Shown in pieces: positions 50,492-58,668 of a stretch of DNA of 64,000 nt (positions are counted from its first letter, which is position 1; each line of letters begins with the position of its first letter). The translations under genes and the position numbers were made by a program. The stretch is from JBDFMH01 sp047238125 (lineage in GTDB: Bacteria; Pseudomonadota; Alphaproteobacteria; Sphingomonadales; Sphingomonadaceae): contig NZ_JBDFMH010000001.1 in the NCBI RefSeq assembly GCF_047238125.1, positions 2,914,001 through 2,978,000 of the forward strand, read 5' to 3'. The notes under the pieces were generated by a model. That model made no database searches, was not told the origin of the DNA, and worked only from the letters and a program-made list of their open reading frames with translations.

Positions 50492-52306
50492 TCAGGCCTT
50501 CTTCTTCGCGGCGATCCAGTCGTCGATCTTCTTTTCGAGCACGGTCATCGGCAGCGCGCCCGTCATCAGCACCTGGGCGTGGAATTCGCGCGGGTCGAAC
50601 TTCGCACCGAGCGCCTTCTGCGCCTTCGCCTTGCATTTCAGGATGGTGAGCGCGCCTACCTTGTAGGCCAGTGCCTGGCCCGGCATCGCGATATAGCGTT
50701 CGACTTCGGAGGTGGCGTCCGTCTTGCCCATGCCACTGTTGGCCAGCATGTAGGCGATCGCCTGGTCGCGGCTCCACTTCTTGGCGTGGATGCCGCTGTC
50801 GACCACCAGCCGCATCGCACGCAGCATCTCGTCGTCCAGCCCGCCGAAGCGCTGGTAGGGGTCGGTCTCCATGCCGAGATCCTTCCACAGCGTTTCCGCG
50901 TAGAGCGCCCAGCCTTCGACATAGGCGGTGTTGCCGCCGAACCGCATGAAGGCGGGCAGGGCCGTATTCTCCTGTGCCAGGCTGATCTGGAAGTGGTGGC
51001 CGGGCGATCCTTCGTGCAGGTACAGCGTCTCCATGCCCGGCGTCGTGCGTGACGGCAGGTCATAGCCGTTGAAATAGAAGATGCCGGGCCGCGATCCATC
51101 GGGCGTGCCCTGCTGATAGCTGCCGCCCGCCTCGTTCTTCTCGCGGAATTCCTCGACCGGGCGGATCTCCAGCCTGGCCTTGGGCAGCGTGGAGAACTGC
51201 TCGCCGATGCGCGCGTCGACGCGCTTGCCGATCGCATAATATTGCTCGGTCAGCCACTGCTTGGAGGCCGGTTTGAACTTCGGATCGGTGCGGATATATT
51301 CGAAGAATTCGGGCAGCGTGCCCTTGAAGCCGACCTCGGCCTTGATTGTCTCCATCTCGCCGCGGATCCGCGCCACTTCCGACAGGCCGAGCTGGTGGAC
51401 CTCCTCCGGTTTCATCGGCAGCGTGGTGTTCGACCGGATCAGGTAGGTGTACAGCTTGTCGCCGCCGGGCATGTAGGCCAGACCGACACCATCGCGCGAT
51501 GCGGGCAGATATTCGTTCTGCAGGAAATCGCGCAGCTTGGTGTAGGCCGGGTAGATGCCGTCGCGGATGATCGCGGCATATTCGGTCTTGAGCCGCGCCT
51601 GATCGGCCGCCGAGATGCCTTCAGGGAATTTCGTCACCGGCCCGTAATAGGGCGACTGTTCGATCGGCATCTTTAGCTGCGTATCAAGCTGGCCGATCAT
51701 GTTGACCACGGTCAGCTTCGGCTGGACGACGCCGGCCTTCATGCCTTCGCGGAAGCGCGCGACGACGATATCGAACGCCTTCACGAATTCGCGGTGGCGC
51801 TTCAGATTATTCTCATAGTCGACGAGCGTCTTGAACGGCGCCGCGCTCTGGCCTGAAGCAAACACCGGATAGAAGGTGTGGAAGCCGGTGAAATGATCGA
51901 GCGGGCGGACCGCGGTCAGCGCCAGATAGTCGGGCTGCAGGCCGATCAGCGTGACATCAGTCTGATCCTTGAAGACATCATAGGCGATCTGGTTGGTCGG
52001 ATTGAGCTTCGACCGGTCGATCGACTTGAGTGCGGCCAGATCGGCCTGGCCCGCGGCGCGCTCTGCATCATAATAGGCGTCGGTGCCGAACTCGCCCAGT
52101 CGATCGGCGTAGCGCAGGTCGCCACGGAAGATCGCCATGATCGGGTTGCGCTGGAGGCTCGCCTCATCGCTGTCATGGAACAGCTTGGTCAGCTTGGCAT
52201 CCTCGGCAGATTGCGGCGCGGTCGTCGCCGGCGCAGGCTGCGCCGCGGCGATGGTGGGCACGAGCATCAGGCTCGCGGCGGCGAGCAGCGCGGAACGGAT
52301 CGACAT
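50492..52306 (-). CDS. DUF885 family metallopeptidase-like protein, exported
   Basis: Protein of 604 residues with a signal peptide (MSIRSALLAAASLMLVPTIAAAQ). The DUF885 hallmark HEGSPGHHFQ at about residue 430 resembles a zinc-peptidase motif (HExxH variant with a following His). Gly/Trp-rich surroundings (FNGYDLPSR, GNTAYVEGWALYAE) are typical. The family has poorly known substrates; a periplasmic peptidase activity is inferred. ATG 52304-52306 precedes the signal directly. A strong hairpin lies downstream of the next gene, not of this one. Confidence 0.88.
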   Translation of the reverse strand: MSIRSALLAAASLMLVPTIAAAQPAPATTAPQSAEDAKLTKLFHDSDEASLQRNPIMAIFRGDLRYADRLGEFGTDAYYDAERAAGQADLAALKSIDRSKLNPTNQIAYDVFKDQTDVTLIGLQPDYLALTAVRPLDHFTGFHTFYPVFASGQSAAPFKTLVDYENNLKRHREFVKAFDIVVARFREGMKAGVVQPKLTVVNMIGQLDTQLKMPIEQSPYYGPVTKFPEGISAADQARLKTEYAAIIRDGIYPAYTKLRDFLQNEYLPASRDGVGLAYMPGGDKLYTYLIRSNTTLPMKPEEVHQLGLSEVARIRGEMETIKAEVGFKGTLPEFFEYIRTDPKFKPASKQWLTEQYYAIGKRVDARIGEQFSTLPKARLEIRPVEEFREKNEAGGSYQQGTPDGSRPGIFYFNGYDLPSRTTPGMETLYLHEGSPGHHFQISLAQENTALPAFMRFGGNTAYVEGWALYAETLWKDLGMETDPYQRFGGLDDEMLRAMRLVVDSGIHAKKWSRDQAIAYMLANSGMGKTDATSEVERYIAMPGQALAYKVGALTILKCKAKAQKALGAKFDPREFHAQVLMTGALPMTVLEKKIDDWIAAKKKA

Positions 52307-52382
52307 GAAGCGGGATCTCCGGGGCTAGAGCGTTGCCCTGTCCTAAGGCGGCAACACACCGCCGGCAAGCCTGCCGCGCATG

Positions 52383-52420
52383 AAAAAGGGGCCCGCGACG
52401 ATCGCCGCGGGCCCCTTGAT
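52383..52420 (-). terminator. intrinsic terminator of the RcnB-like gene at 52437-52925
   Basis: AGGGGCCCGCG and CGCGGGCCCCT form an 11-bp GC stem around ACGATCGC; on the minus strand the stem is followed by TTTTTC. It lies 17 bp past the stop of the minus-strand RcnB-like gene and before the DUF885 gene start, isolating the two. Confidence 0.8.
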
Positions 52421-52436
52421 TTCAAGTCGGATCGCG

Positions 52437-52925
52437 TCAGAAGAAGAAGCGATCATAGACCTGGACGACACGGCCGGAACGCATGTCCACCAGCACGACA
52501 TCATTGCCGTAGCGGATCCAGCGCGTGCCCGGACGGCTCGCCGGGAGGCGGTAGCGATACGGATCGTTGATCCAGTAACGCTGTCCGTAATAGGCCGGCT
52601 GGAAGCGATAGCCCGGCGTCACCGGGCGATAACGCCAGCCCTGCGGGCCGACATAGGCCGGGCGGCGATAAAGGTTGCGGTTGCGATCGCGATACTCGCG
52701 CCATTCCTCGCGCACCTCGCGGCGGGCCTGGCGCACGTCGCGGCGCTCCTCGCGCACATCGCCGCGATCGCCATAGCGGCGGGCGTCGCGCAGCTCGCGC
52801 TGTTCCTCGCGCAGATCCTGGCGGGCATCGCGGATGTCGCGGTTCTGGGCGCTGGCCATGGTCGGGACGGCCAGGCCGGTTGCGGTGGTGGCGGCCATCA
52901 GGCCGGCGATGATCAGCTTACGCAT
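52437..52925 (-). CDS. RcnB-family periplasmic protein (shorter copy)
   Basis: 162 residues: signal peptide (LIIAGLMAATTATGLAVPTMASA), a highly charged Arg/Asp/Glu segment (about 28-80), then the RcnB domain, ending WIRYGNDVVLVDMRSGRVVQVYDRFFF. E. coli RcnB is a periplasmic protein in Ni/Co homeostasis; family members in sphingomonads are mostly uncharacterised. ATG 52923-52925 has AAGGAG 8 nt upstream, unlike the GTG three codons before. Its neighbour at 53115-53963 is a longer paralogue with the same plan, separated by a terminator. Confidence 0.83.
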   Translation of the reverse strand: MRKLIIAGLMAATTATGLAVPTMASAQNRDIRDARQDLREEQRELRDARRYGDRGDVREERRDVRQARREVREEWREYRDRNRNLYRRPAYVGPQGWRYRPVTPGYRFQPAYYGQRYWINDPYRYRLPASRPGTRWIRYGNDVVLVDMRSGRVVQVYDRFFF

Positions 52926-53072
52926 GGTGCGCACTCCTTCTTCTCCGTTGCGGATCGAGCGTGGAAAGCCTCGCTCGCCGAACGGTTCCTGATTCGCACA
53001 GCGGCGCTGAACGGGCTGCGAACGGCGCTGTAAGCCGCGCGAAAGCTTTGCGGCCGATCTACGAGAAAAGGG

Positions 53073-53099
53073 CGCCCGGTTGCCCGGACGCCCTTTCCC
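53073..53099 (-). terminator. intrinsic terminator of the RcnB-like gene at 53115-53963
   Basis: AAAGGGCG, an inner CCCGG/CCGG pairing around TTG, and CGCCCTTT form a long stem. On the minus strand it ends in CCCTTTTCTC, 16 bp after the gene's stop. Confidence 0.7.
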
Positions 53100-53114
53100 C
53101 GTGACGATCGTCGA

Positions 53115-53963
53115 TCAGTAAAAGAAGGAATAGATGATGTCCTCGATCAGCCCGCTGCGGACGTCGATCAGCATCACATCATCATAATAGCGGACCCAGC
53201 GATAGCCGCCATAAGCCGGCGGCAGCCGATAGGCCCAGGGATCGCTGATCCAGTAGCTCGACCCGTAGAAATAGGGCTGGATGCGATAACCGGGGGACCA
53301 GCGCCGATACTGGCCGGCATAGCCGCGCGGGGCATAATAGCGCGGCAGGCGATACGCGTTGCGGTTGTTGTTGCGCCAGCCCCGCCAGTCATAGCGGCGA
53401 TCATTGCGCCAGTCGCGGCTCCAGCCGCTATTGCCCCGCCCGCGATCATTGCCCCAGTTACGGTCGTTGCCGCGATTGTCGCCCCAGCGACGATCATTGG
53501 CCCAGCGGCCATCGCGACCGCGATCGTCGCGCCAGTCACGGCGGTCGTCGCGGCGATCTCCGCGATTGTCGCGCCAGTCGCGATTATCGTCACGCAGGCC
53601 CTGGCGGACATCGCGATAGCGCTCGGCCTGCCTCTGCGAAGTGCCGCCCCGCACGGCCTGGCGATCGCGCCACTGCTCTGCGCGATCGCGGCCCAGTTCG
53701 CGGCGATCCTGGCGCAGTTCGGCACGGTCGCGCTGCAGCTCGCGCTGGTCGCGGCGCGCCTCGCCGTAACGGCCCTGCGCGACATCGCGACGGACTTCCT
53801 GGCGCTGCTGCTGCACTTCACGACGGCCTTCGCGTACTTCCTGGCGTCCCTGGCGGACTTCCTGGCGGTTCTCGCGCGCCTCACGGCGATCCTGCCAATT
53901 CTGTGCCGCCAGCGGCGACGCCATCGTCGCGCCCAGCAGCAATGCGGTGATGATCCTGCGCAT
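53115..53963 (-). CDS. RcnB-family periplasmic protein with long Arg/Asp-rich repeat region
   Basis: 282 residues: signal peptide (MRRIITALLLGATMASPLAAQ), a roughly 190-residue low-complexity part built of R-D/R-E-rich short repeats (RREVQQQRQEVRRD, RDWRDNRGDRRDDRRDW), then the RcnB domain with SPGYRIQPYFYGSSYWI and the end MLIDVRSGLIEDIIYSFFY. The charged part is likely an extended coil. The start is uncertain among ATGs at 53978, 53972 and 53963; I take 53963 because it directly precedes the signal and follows a TGAGG. It is tandem to the shorter copy, pointing to duplication and repeat expansion. Confidence 0.8.
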   Translation of the reverse strand: MRRIITALLLGATMASPLAAQNWQDRREARENRQEVRQGRQEVREGRREVQQQRQEVRRDVAQGRYGEARRDQRELQRDRAELRQDRRELGRDRAEQWRDRQAVRGGTSQRQAERYRDVRQGLRDDNRDWRDNRGDRRDDRRDWRDDRGRDGRWANDRRWGDNRGNDRNWGNDRGRGNSGWSRDWRNDRRYDWRGWRNNNRNAYRLPRYYAPRGYAGQYRRWSPGYRIQPYFYGSSYWISDPWAYRLPPAYGGYRWVRYYDDVMLIDVRSGLIEDIIYSFFY

Positions 53964-54113
53964 GCCCTTCATCCTCATCGAGCGGTGACGCAGGAAATGC
54001 GTCACCCTGTTGCAGGCTTGCCTGATTCGCGGTGGCGCGTTGCTGAATTGAAATGTCAGCCGATTGAAAGGATTCGGCTTCGGTGCGAACGTCTCTCATC
54101 AAGCCGCCCGGCA

Positions 54114-54141
54114 TTGACCTGCCGGATCGCGCGAAATAGGC
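54114..54141 (+). promoter_or_regulatory. possible sigma70-type promoter of fdxA
   Basis: TTGACC at 54114-54119 is followed 17 nt later by TAGGCG, a weak -10, about 20 nt before the GGAAGGAG of the fdxA ribosome binding site. Only the -35 is persuasive. Confidence 0.25.
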
Positions 54142-54162
54142 GAGCGCCGGAAGGAGCCCTCC

Positions 54163-54501
54163 ATGACCTATGTCGTCACCGACGCCTGCATCCGCTGCAA
54201 ATATATGGACTGCGTCGAGGTCTGCCCGGTCGACTGCTTCTACGAAGGTGAGAACATGCTCGTCATCAACCCCAGCGAATGCATCGATTGCGGCGTGTGC
54301 GAGCCGGAATGCCCGGCGGAAGCCATCCTGCCCGACACCGAGGGTGGGCTGGAGAAGTGGCTGGAGCTGAACACCAGCTTCTCCGCACAATGGCCCAACA
54401 TCACCCGCAAGCGCGAAGCGCCCGCCGATGCCGACGAGCACAAGGGCGAGGACGGCAAGTTCGACAAATATTTCTCGCCCGAGCCCGGCGAGGGCGACTG
54501 A
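54163..54501 (+). CDS. fdxA: 7Fe ferredoxin FdxA
   Basis: Ferredoxin of 112 residues with one [3Fe-4S] and one [4Fe-4S] cluster. Cys pattern: CIRCKYMDCVEVCPVDC at 9-25 and CIDCGVCEPECP at 40-51, as in Azotobacter FdI-type proteins; a C-terminal acidic tail (EHKGEDGKFDKYFSPEPGEGD) follows. Electron carrier, partner unknown. GGAAGGAG precedes the ATG. In many alphaproteobacteria fdxA follows the helicase and S4-domain genes and precedes carD; here it is about 39 kb from them and is followed by a DUF1275 gene instead. Confidence 0.95.
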   Translation: MTYVVTDACIRCKYMDCVEVCPVDCFYEGENMLVINPSECIDCGVCEPECPAEAILPDTEGGLEKWLELNTSFSAQWPNITRKREAPADADEHKGEDGKFDKYFSPEPGEGD

Positions 54502-54526
54502 CCGCCGTACGCGCGATCGCCGAGCC

Positions 54527-55192
54527 ATGAGCGGCTATCCGCTGCGCTTTCGCCTGCTCGCGATATGCCTCTCGGTGCTGGCCGGCTTTGTCGATGCGAT
54601 CGGCTTTCTCGCGCTCGGCGGCTATTTCGTCTCGTTCATGAGCGGCAATTCGACGCGGCTCGGCGTCGATATCGCGACCGGAGAGGCCATGCTCGTGCCG
54701 GCGATCGCCATCCTCTCGTTCGTGGTCGGGGCGATGGCGGGCGCGCTGGTGGCGGCCGGCACGGGTGACCGGCGCAAGCCGGCCGTGTTGGCGCTGGTTG
54801 CGCTGCTGCTCGCTACGGGCGCGGCAGCGGCCGGCGAAGGGGTCGTGTTGCTCGCGCTTGCCGTGGTCGCGGCGGCGATGGGGGCCAGCAACGCCGTGTT
54901 CCAGCGCGATGGTGAGGTCAGCATCGGCGTGACCTACATGACTGGGGCGCTGGTGAAGCTGGGTCAGCGGCTGGCAGGCGCCCTGCTGGGCGAGCCGCTC
55001 TGGGCCTGGCTGCCGCACGCGCTGCTTTGGGCGGGGCTCGCCAGCGGTGCGCTGGCGGGGGCCCTGATGCATGCTGCGATCGGCCTCGCCGCGTTGTGGA
55101 TCGCCGCTGCCGCCGCTGCGCTATTGGCAATCGCCGCCGCGCTGATGGGGACGGCAGTCGATGTACGGGGGCCGGACGCGCCGACCCCCTGA
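54527..55192 (+). CDS. DUF1275 (YoaK) family membrane protein
   Basis: 221 residues, six to seven membrane helices. Family features: LAGFVDAIGFLALGGYFVSFMSGNSTRLG at the N-terminus and QRDGEVSIGVTYMTGALVKLG in the middle. YoaK-like proteins have no established function; a transport role is guessed. The ATG at 54527-54529 begins 25 bp after fdxA, so the two may be cotranscribed. It ends 6 bp before the convergent pal stop, leaving little room for a terminator. Confidence 0.87.
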   Translation: MSGYPLRFRLLAICLSVLAGFVDAIGFLALGGYFVSFMSGNSTRLGVDIATGEAMLVPAIAILSFVVGAMAGALVAAGTGDRRKPAVLALVALLLATGAAAAGEGVVLLALAVVAAAMGASNAVFQRDGEVSIGVTYMTGALVKLGQRLAGALLGEPLWAWLPHALLWAGLASGALAGALMHAAIGLAALWIAAAAAALLAIAAALMGTAVDVRGPDAPTP

Positions 55193-55198
55193 ACAACC

Positions 55199-55747
55199 TC
55201 AGAAGCCGCCGGTCGGCGCGCCGTTCGGCACCACCGTCACCGCGCGGCGGTTCTGCGCCCAGGCGGCATCGTTCGATCCGGTATCGAACGGCCGCTCCTT
55301 GCCATAGCTGATCACCGAGATCCGGCCCGGATCGACGCCGTTGGATGCCAGGAAGTTCTTGGCGGCGTTGGCGCGGCGATCGCCCAGTGCGAGATTATAT
55401 TCGCGGGTGCCGCGTTCGTCGCAATGGCCCTCGATCGTCACGCGCACAGCGCCGTTCTGCTGCAGCCATTCGGCATGCCGGCGCAGCGTGCCCTGTGCCT
55501 CGGCGTCGAGATCATGGCTGTCGGTCGCGAAGAACACGCTGTCGGTGCCCGCCTTTGCCAGGAAATCGGCCCGGCTGCCGGGTACAGCGCCGGTGCCGAC
55601 ACCGCCATCGGTGGCGCCGGTGTTGCCGGTCGTCGGGGCCACGCTCTCGGCAGGCGGCGGCGGCAGATCGGCAGGCTTCTTCTTGGCGCAGCCGGCGACC
55701 GCGATCAGCGATACCGCTACCATGAGCTTGACGGGAAGATGGGCCAT
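55199..55747 (-). CDS. pal: peptidoglycan-associated lipoprotein Pal
   Basis: Outer-membrane lipoprotein of the Tol-Pal system, 182 residues. The lipobox VAGC puts the lipidated Cys at residue 20. A disordered Pro/Gly/Thr linker (25-65) leads to the OmpA-like domain, with EGHCDERGTREYNLALGDRR containing the diaminopimelate-binding residues. It anchors the outer membrane to peptidoglycan and interacts with TolB. Last gene of the ruvB-ybgC-tolQRAB-pal cluster; 92 bp separate it from tolB and hold a hairpin. Confidence 0.96.
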   Translation of the reverse strand: MAHLPVKLMVAVSLIAVAGCAKKKPADLPPPPAESVAPTTGNTGATDGGVGTGAVPGSRADFLAKAGTDSVFFATDSHDLDAEAQGTLRRHAEWLQQNGAVRVTIEGHCDERGTREYNLALGDRRANAAKNFLASNGVDPGRISVISYGKERPFDTGSNDAAWAQNRRAVTVVPNGAPTGGF

Positions 55748-55814
55748 GTCGGTCTCCTTGTTTAGTCGGCGGCCCCGCTACCGGCCGCGTGAGCTTAGAG
55801 CGGTTATCGTTTCA

Positions 55815-55834
55815 GCCCGGCAACAGTTCCGGGC
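55815..55834 (-). promoter_or_regulatory. hairpin between tolB and pal
   Basis: GCCCGG and CCGGGC pair around CAACAGTT, just after the tolB stop. No T-run, so it may be an attenuating or mRNA-stabilising element that sets tolB to pal stoichiometry. Pal is usually needed in larger amounts than TolB. Confidence 0.35.
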
Positions 55835-55839
55835 GCCGA

Positions 55840-57234
55840 TCAGGGCAGCAGCGGCCCCCAGGCGGGATCGGATCCGTCCAGCGGCGTGGGCACGCGCTTC
55901 TCGTTGACCCCGGTCAGGTCGACCGACCAGAGATCGGCCTTGCCCGAGCCTTGCCCGGTCCGGAAGAACATGATGACCCGGCCGTTGGGCGCCCAGCTCG
56001 GCCCTTCGTCCTGCCAGCCGTTGGTCAGGATTTTCTCACCGCCGCCGCTGGGCGACATCACGCCGACCGAGAAGCCGCCGCCGATCCTGGTAAAGGCGAT
56101 CAGATCGCCGCGCGGGCTCCAGGCCGGGGTCGCATAGCGGCCGCCGCCGAAGCTGATCCGGTTCTGGCCCGATCCATCGGCGCCCATCACATAGAGCTGC
56201 TGGGTGCCCGACCGGTCGCTTTCGAATACGATCTTCGATCCGTCCGGAGAGAAGCTGGCACCGGTATCGATGCCGGGCGATGTCGTCAGCCGCTGCGGCG
56301 TGCCGCCCGATGCGGAAACCCGGTAGATGTCTGTGTTGCCGTTGACCGCCATCGAGAAGACGATCGTACGGCCATCGGGCGAGAAGCGCGGTGCGAACGT
56401 CATGTTGCGCTGGTTGACGACGAGGCGGGAGCGCCCCGAGCCGACATCATAGACATAGATGCGCGGCTGCTGGTTTTCGAACGACATGTAGGTGATGGTC
56501 TGCTGGTTGGGCGCGAAACGCGGCGTCAGCACGATCGACTGGCCGTTGGTGATGAAGCGGTGGTTGGCGCCGTCCTGATCCATGATCGCCAGACGCTTGG
56601 TGCGCTTCTTCTTGGGCCCCGTCTCGGAGACATAGACGACGCGGCTGTCGAAATAGGGCCCCTCGCCGGTCAGCCGCGTATAGACGGTGTCGGCGCACTT
56701 GTGCGCGGCGCGGCGCCAGTCCGCTGGCTTCACCACGAAGCCCTGGCGGGTCAGCTCGGTCTGGCCGAAGACATCGTACAGATAGCAGCCGACCGTGAGC
56801 GTGCCATCGCCATTGGCTTGCACGAAGCCCTGCACCAGCGCCTGCGCGCCGGTCGACGTCCAATAGGGATATTCGGGGGCGTTGACCTGATTGAAAGCGA
56901 CCGGGCGCAACTGCGCGGCGCCGAGCGGCGTGAACAGGCCGCTGTTGCGCAAATCGTTCGAGATCACCTCGGACACACGATTGCCGAGCTCGGCAGTGGT
57001 GCCTGCCGCGGTTTCGACAGGGCTCGGCGTTGGCATCCGCGGGATCGCGATCGGCGTCGGCGCAGCGATGCCGCCAGTGATGTCGACGCGAATCTGCGCG
57101 GCGGCAGCCCCTGCCATCACCGTCGTCCCGGCGAAAGCCGGGATCCAGAGCCACGCATGGTAACGCTTGCGGCTCCTGGATTCCGGCTTTCGCTGGAATG
57201 ACGAGGTCAGTCTTGGGCGGGCGACAAGGCTCAT
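55840..57234 (-). CDS. tolB: Tol-Pal system protein TolB, signal peptide region carries a palindromic repeat
   Basis: Periplasmic beta-propeller that links Pal and TolA, 464 residues. The mature part has the N-terminal domain (IRVDITGG...SNDLRNSGLF) and a six-bladed propeller of TolB/WD-like blades (FSPDGSKIVFESDRSG, FSPDGRTIVFSMAV). ATG 57232-57234 has AGGAG at 57241-57245 with 6-nt spacing; longer starts lack this. The N-terminus is MSLVARPRL, then an insert of about 29 residues encoded by the repeat at 57119-57205, then MAGAAAAQ before the mature domain. The hydrophobic core WLWIPAFAGTTV is therefore repeat-derived. No downstream start would leave an adequate signal peptide. Confidence 0.93.
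   Translation of the reverse strand: MSLVARPRLTSSFQRKPESRSRKRYHAWLWIPAFAGTTVMAGAAAAQIRVDITGGIAAPTPIAIPRMPTPSPVETAAGTTAELGNRVSEVISNDLRNSGLFTPLGAAQLRPVAFNQVNAPEYPYWTSTGAQALVQGFVQANGDGTLTVGCYLYDVFGQTELTRQGFVVKPADWRRAAHKCADTVYTRLTGEGPYFDSRVVYVSETGPKKKRTKRLAIMDQDGANHRFITNGQSIVLTPRFAPNQQTITYMSFENQQPRIYVYDVGSGRSRLVVNQRNMTFAPRFSPDGRTIVFSMAVNGNTDIYRVSASGGTPQRLTTSPGIDTGASFSPDGSKIVFESDRSGTQQLYVMGADGSGQNRISFGGGRYATPAWSPRGDLIAFTRIGGGFSVGVMSPSGGGEKILTNGWQDEGPSWAPNGRVIMFFRTGQGSGKADLWSVDLTGVNEKRVPTPLDGSDPAWGPLLP
57119..57205. repeat. 87-bp palindromic repeat in frame within tolB
   Basis: Left arm at 57119-57152 (begins ACCGTCGTCCCGGCGAAAGC) and right arm at 57171-57205 (GGCTCCTGGATTCCGGCTTT at its start) are inverted copies separated by an 18-bp spacer. 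It is the common intergenic element whose translation reads VVPAKAGIQ on one strand and WIPAFAGTT on the other. Here it is translated on the minus strand as part of TolB. Confidence 0.85.
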
Positions 57235-57283
57235 CTTCATCTCCTGCCCCCGGGGGGCGTGTGGCCTATCGGGATCACAAGTG

Positions 57284-58219
57284 TCAACGCGCGGCGATCT
57301 GGCTGAAGCCGGCTTCGATGTCGCGCCAGCCATTCTCGTAGAGTTCGGCCGGCAGCTTGAGCGGAGTGCATTCCATCACCGATGCGATCGCCACCTCGGC
57401 CGCGCGGGTGGCGTAACGGCGGTTCTCGTCGTCGACGCCGGTCTGCTCGGATCGCGTCGGCCGGGCGGTCAGCGTGCCGTCCGGATCAAACCGCAGCCGC
57501 AGCACGGTGATGATCCGTTCGGCGCCGGGGCCGACGATCCCCTTGCGCTCGTAACAGGGCTGCACTTGGCGCTTGATGGCGGCGGCAAGCCCGTTCATCT
57601 GCGCCTGGCCGACCGCGGCGGCGCGCGGTGTCTGCGCCTTGCCCGCGCTCTTCTCGGGGGTGATGCCTTTCAGGAAATCGTCGCCGATCGATCCCCCGGC
57701 AGCTTTCGGGCGGGTGCCGCTGCCGGCGGAACTGGCCGGCGCTGCCTTGGCCGGCGTCGGCCGCGCCGGGGCCGCCTTGGCCGGCGTCGCCTTCGGCGGT
57801 GTGGCCGGGGCCTTGGGCGCGGGCTTGGCAGGGGCGGCAGGCTTGGGAGCCGGCTTGGCCACCGGCTTTGGCACCGGCTTCGGGGCAGGAACCGGCTTCC
57901 GCGCGGGGGCGGGTGGTGCCGGCGCCGGGGGGGCGGGTGTCGGTTTCGGCGGCGGTGGCAGCGGCTCCGGTTCGGGCGCTGCCGGCGCGGCTTCCTCGGG
58001 CGGGCCGATCTCGGGCGCGACAGACGGCGCCGGCGCTTCCTGCGTCAATACTGGCGCTTCGGATCGCAGGCCGATCGCATCGACCAGTTGCACGTCGACC
58101 GGTTCGCTGATCTTGGGCAGTGGCTTCGGCGTGGTCAGCAGGCCGACGGACAGCGCGCCGAACAGCGCGATATGGCCGGCCGCCGCGATCGCGAAGCCGT
58201 TGCGTTCGGCGCGATCCAT
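57284..58219 (-). CDS. tolA: TolA-like inner-membrane protein of the Tol-Pal system
   Basis: About 311 residues: one N-terminal membrane helix (FAIAAAGHIALFGALSVGLL), a long Pro/Ala/Lys/Glu-rich region (about 65-200, runs such as PAPKPVPKPVAKPAPKP) that should span the periplasm, and a small C-terminal TolA/TonB-like domain (LAAAIKRQVQPCYERKG, LRLRFDPDGTL). It couples the TolQR motor to Pal/TolB and drives outer-membrane constriction during division. The ATG shares the last base of the tolR stop (TGATG); the TTG just before it is the alternative. The repeat region replaces the helical rod of E. coli TolA. 49 bp separate it from tolB. Confidence 0.92.
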   Translation of the reverse strand: MDRAERNGFAIAAAGHIALFGALSVGLLTTPKPLPKISEPVDVQLVDAIGLRSEAPVLTQEAPAPSVAPEIGPPEEAAPAAPEPEPLPPPPKPTPAPPAPAPPAPARKPVPAPKPVPKPVAKPAPKPAAPAKPAPKAPATPPKATPAKAAPARPTPAKAAPASSAGSGTRPKAAGGSIGDDFLKGITPEKSAGKAQTPRAAAVGQAQMNGLAAAIKRQVQPCYERKGIVGPGAERIITVLRLRFDPDGTLTARPTRSEQTGVDDENRRYATRAAEVAIASVMECTPLKLPAELYENGWRDIEAGFSQIAAR

Positions 58220-58668
58220 CAATTGCCCTGCTTGGTATCGGCGCCCACGGTGACGAGCGCGACCCGGTTCAGCCCGGCGCGGTTCAATTCGCCCATCACC
58301 CGCATCACACGGCCATAATCCAGCCCGGTATCGGCGCGCAGCAGCACCTGCCGCGGCTCGCCCGACGGGCGGCTGGCGGCGATCTCGGCCAACCGCGATC
58401 CGAGTGCGGCTTCGGCCACCTGATCCTCGCCGATGAAGATGCGGCCCTGATCGTCAATCGCGATATCGACCGGTTCCCGTTCCTGATCCAGCGCGCCGGC
58501 CTTCGAATCGGGCAGGTTCACCGGCACGCCCGCGGTCAGCAGCGGCGCGGTGATCATGAAGATGATCAGCAACACCAGCATCACATCGACCAGCGGGGTG
58601 ACGTTGATATCCGCCATCGGCGCGCGGCGGCCATTGCCGCTGCGGCCGGAGATCGGGCCCATCGCCAT
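58219..58668 (-). CDS. tolR: Tol-Pal system protein TolR (ExbD-like)
   Basis: 149 residues, ExbD/TolR family: one N-terminal membrane helix containing the proton-conducting Asp (INVTPLVDVMLVLLIIFMIT), then a periplasmic domain (VPVNLPDSKA to the end). With TolQ it forms the proton-driven motor that energises TolA. ATG 58666-58668 shares one base with the tolQ stop. In the same operon as tolQ and tolA. Confidence 0.95.
   Translation of the reverse strand: MAMGPISGRSGNGRRAPMADINVTPLVDVMLVLLIIFMITAPLLTAGVPVNLPDSKAGALDQEREPVDIAIDDQGRIFIGEDQVAEAALGSRLAEIAASRPSGEPRQVLLRADTGLDYGRVMRVMGELNRAGLNRVALVTVGADTKQGN

Noticed and set aside
53404..53884. Plus- and minus-strand alternative frames over the RcnB-like repeat region
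   Set aside because: They are caused by the low-complexity GAC/CGC codons of the real gene; no start signal or homology.
57640..58000. Mobile or repeat element in tolA
   Set aside because: The DNA repetitiveness only reflects Pro/Ala/Lys-rich coding for the periplasmic spanning region that TolA proteins need.
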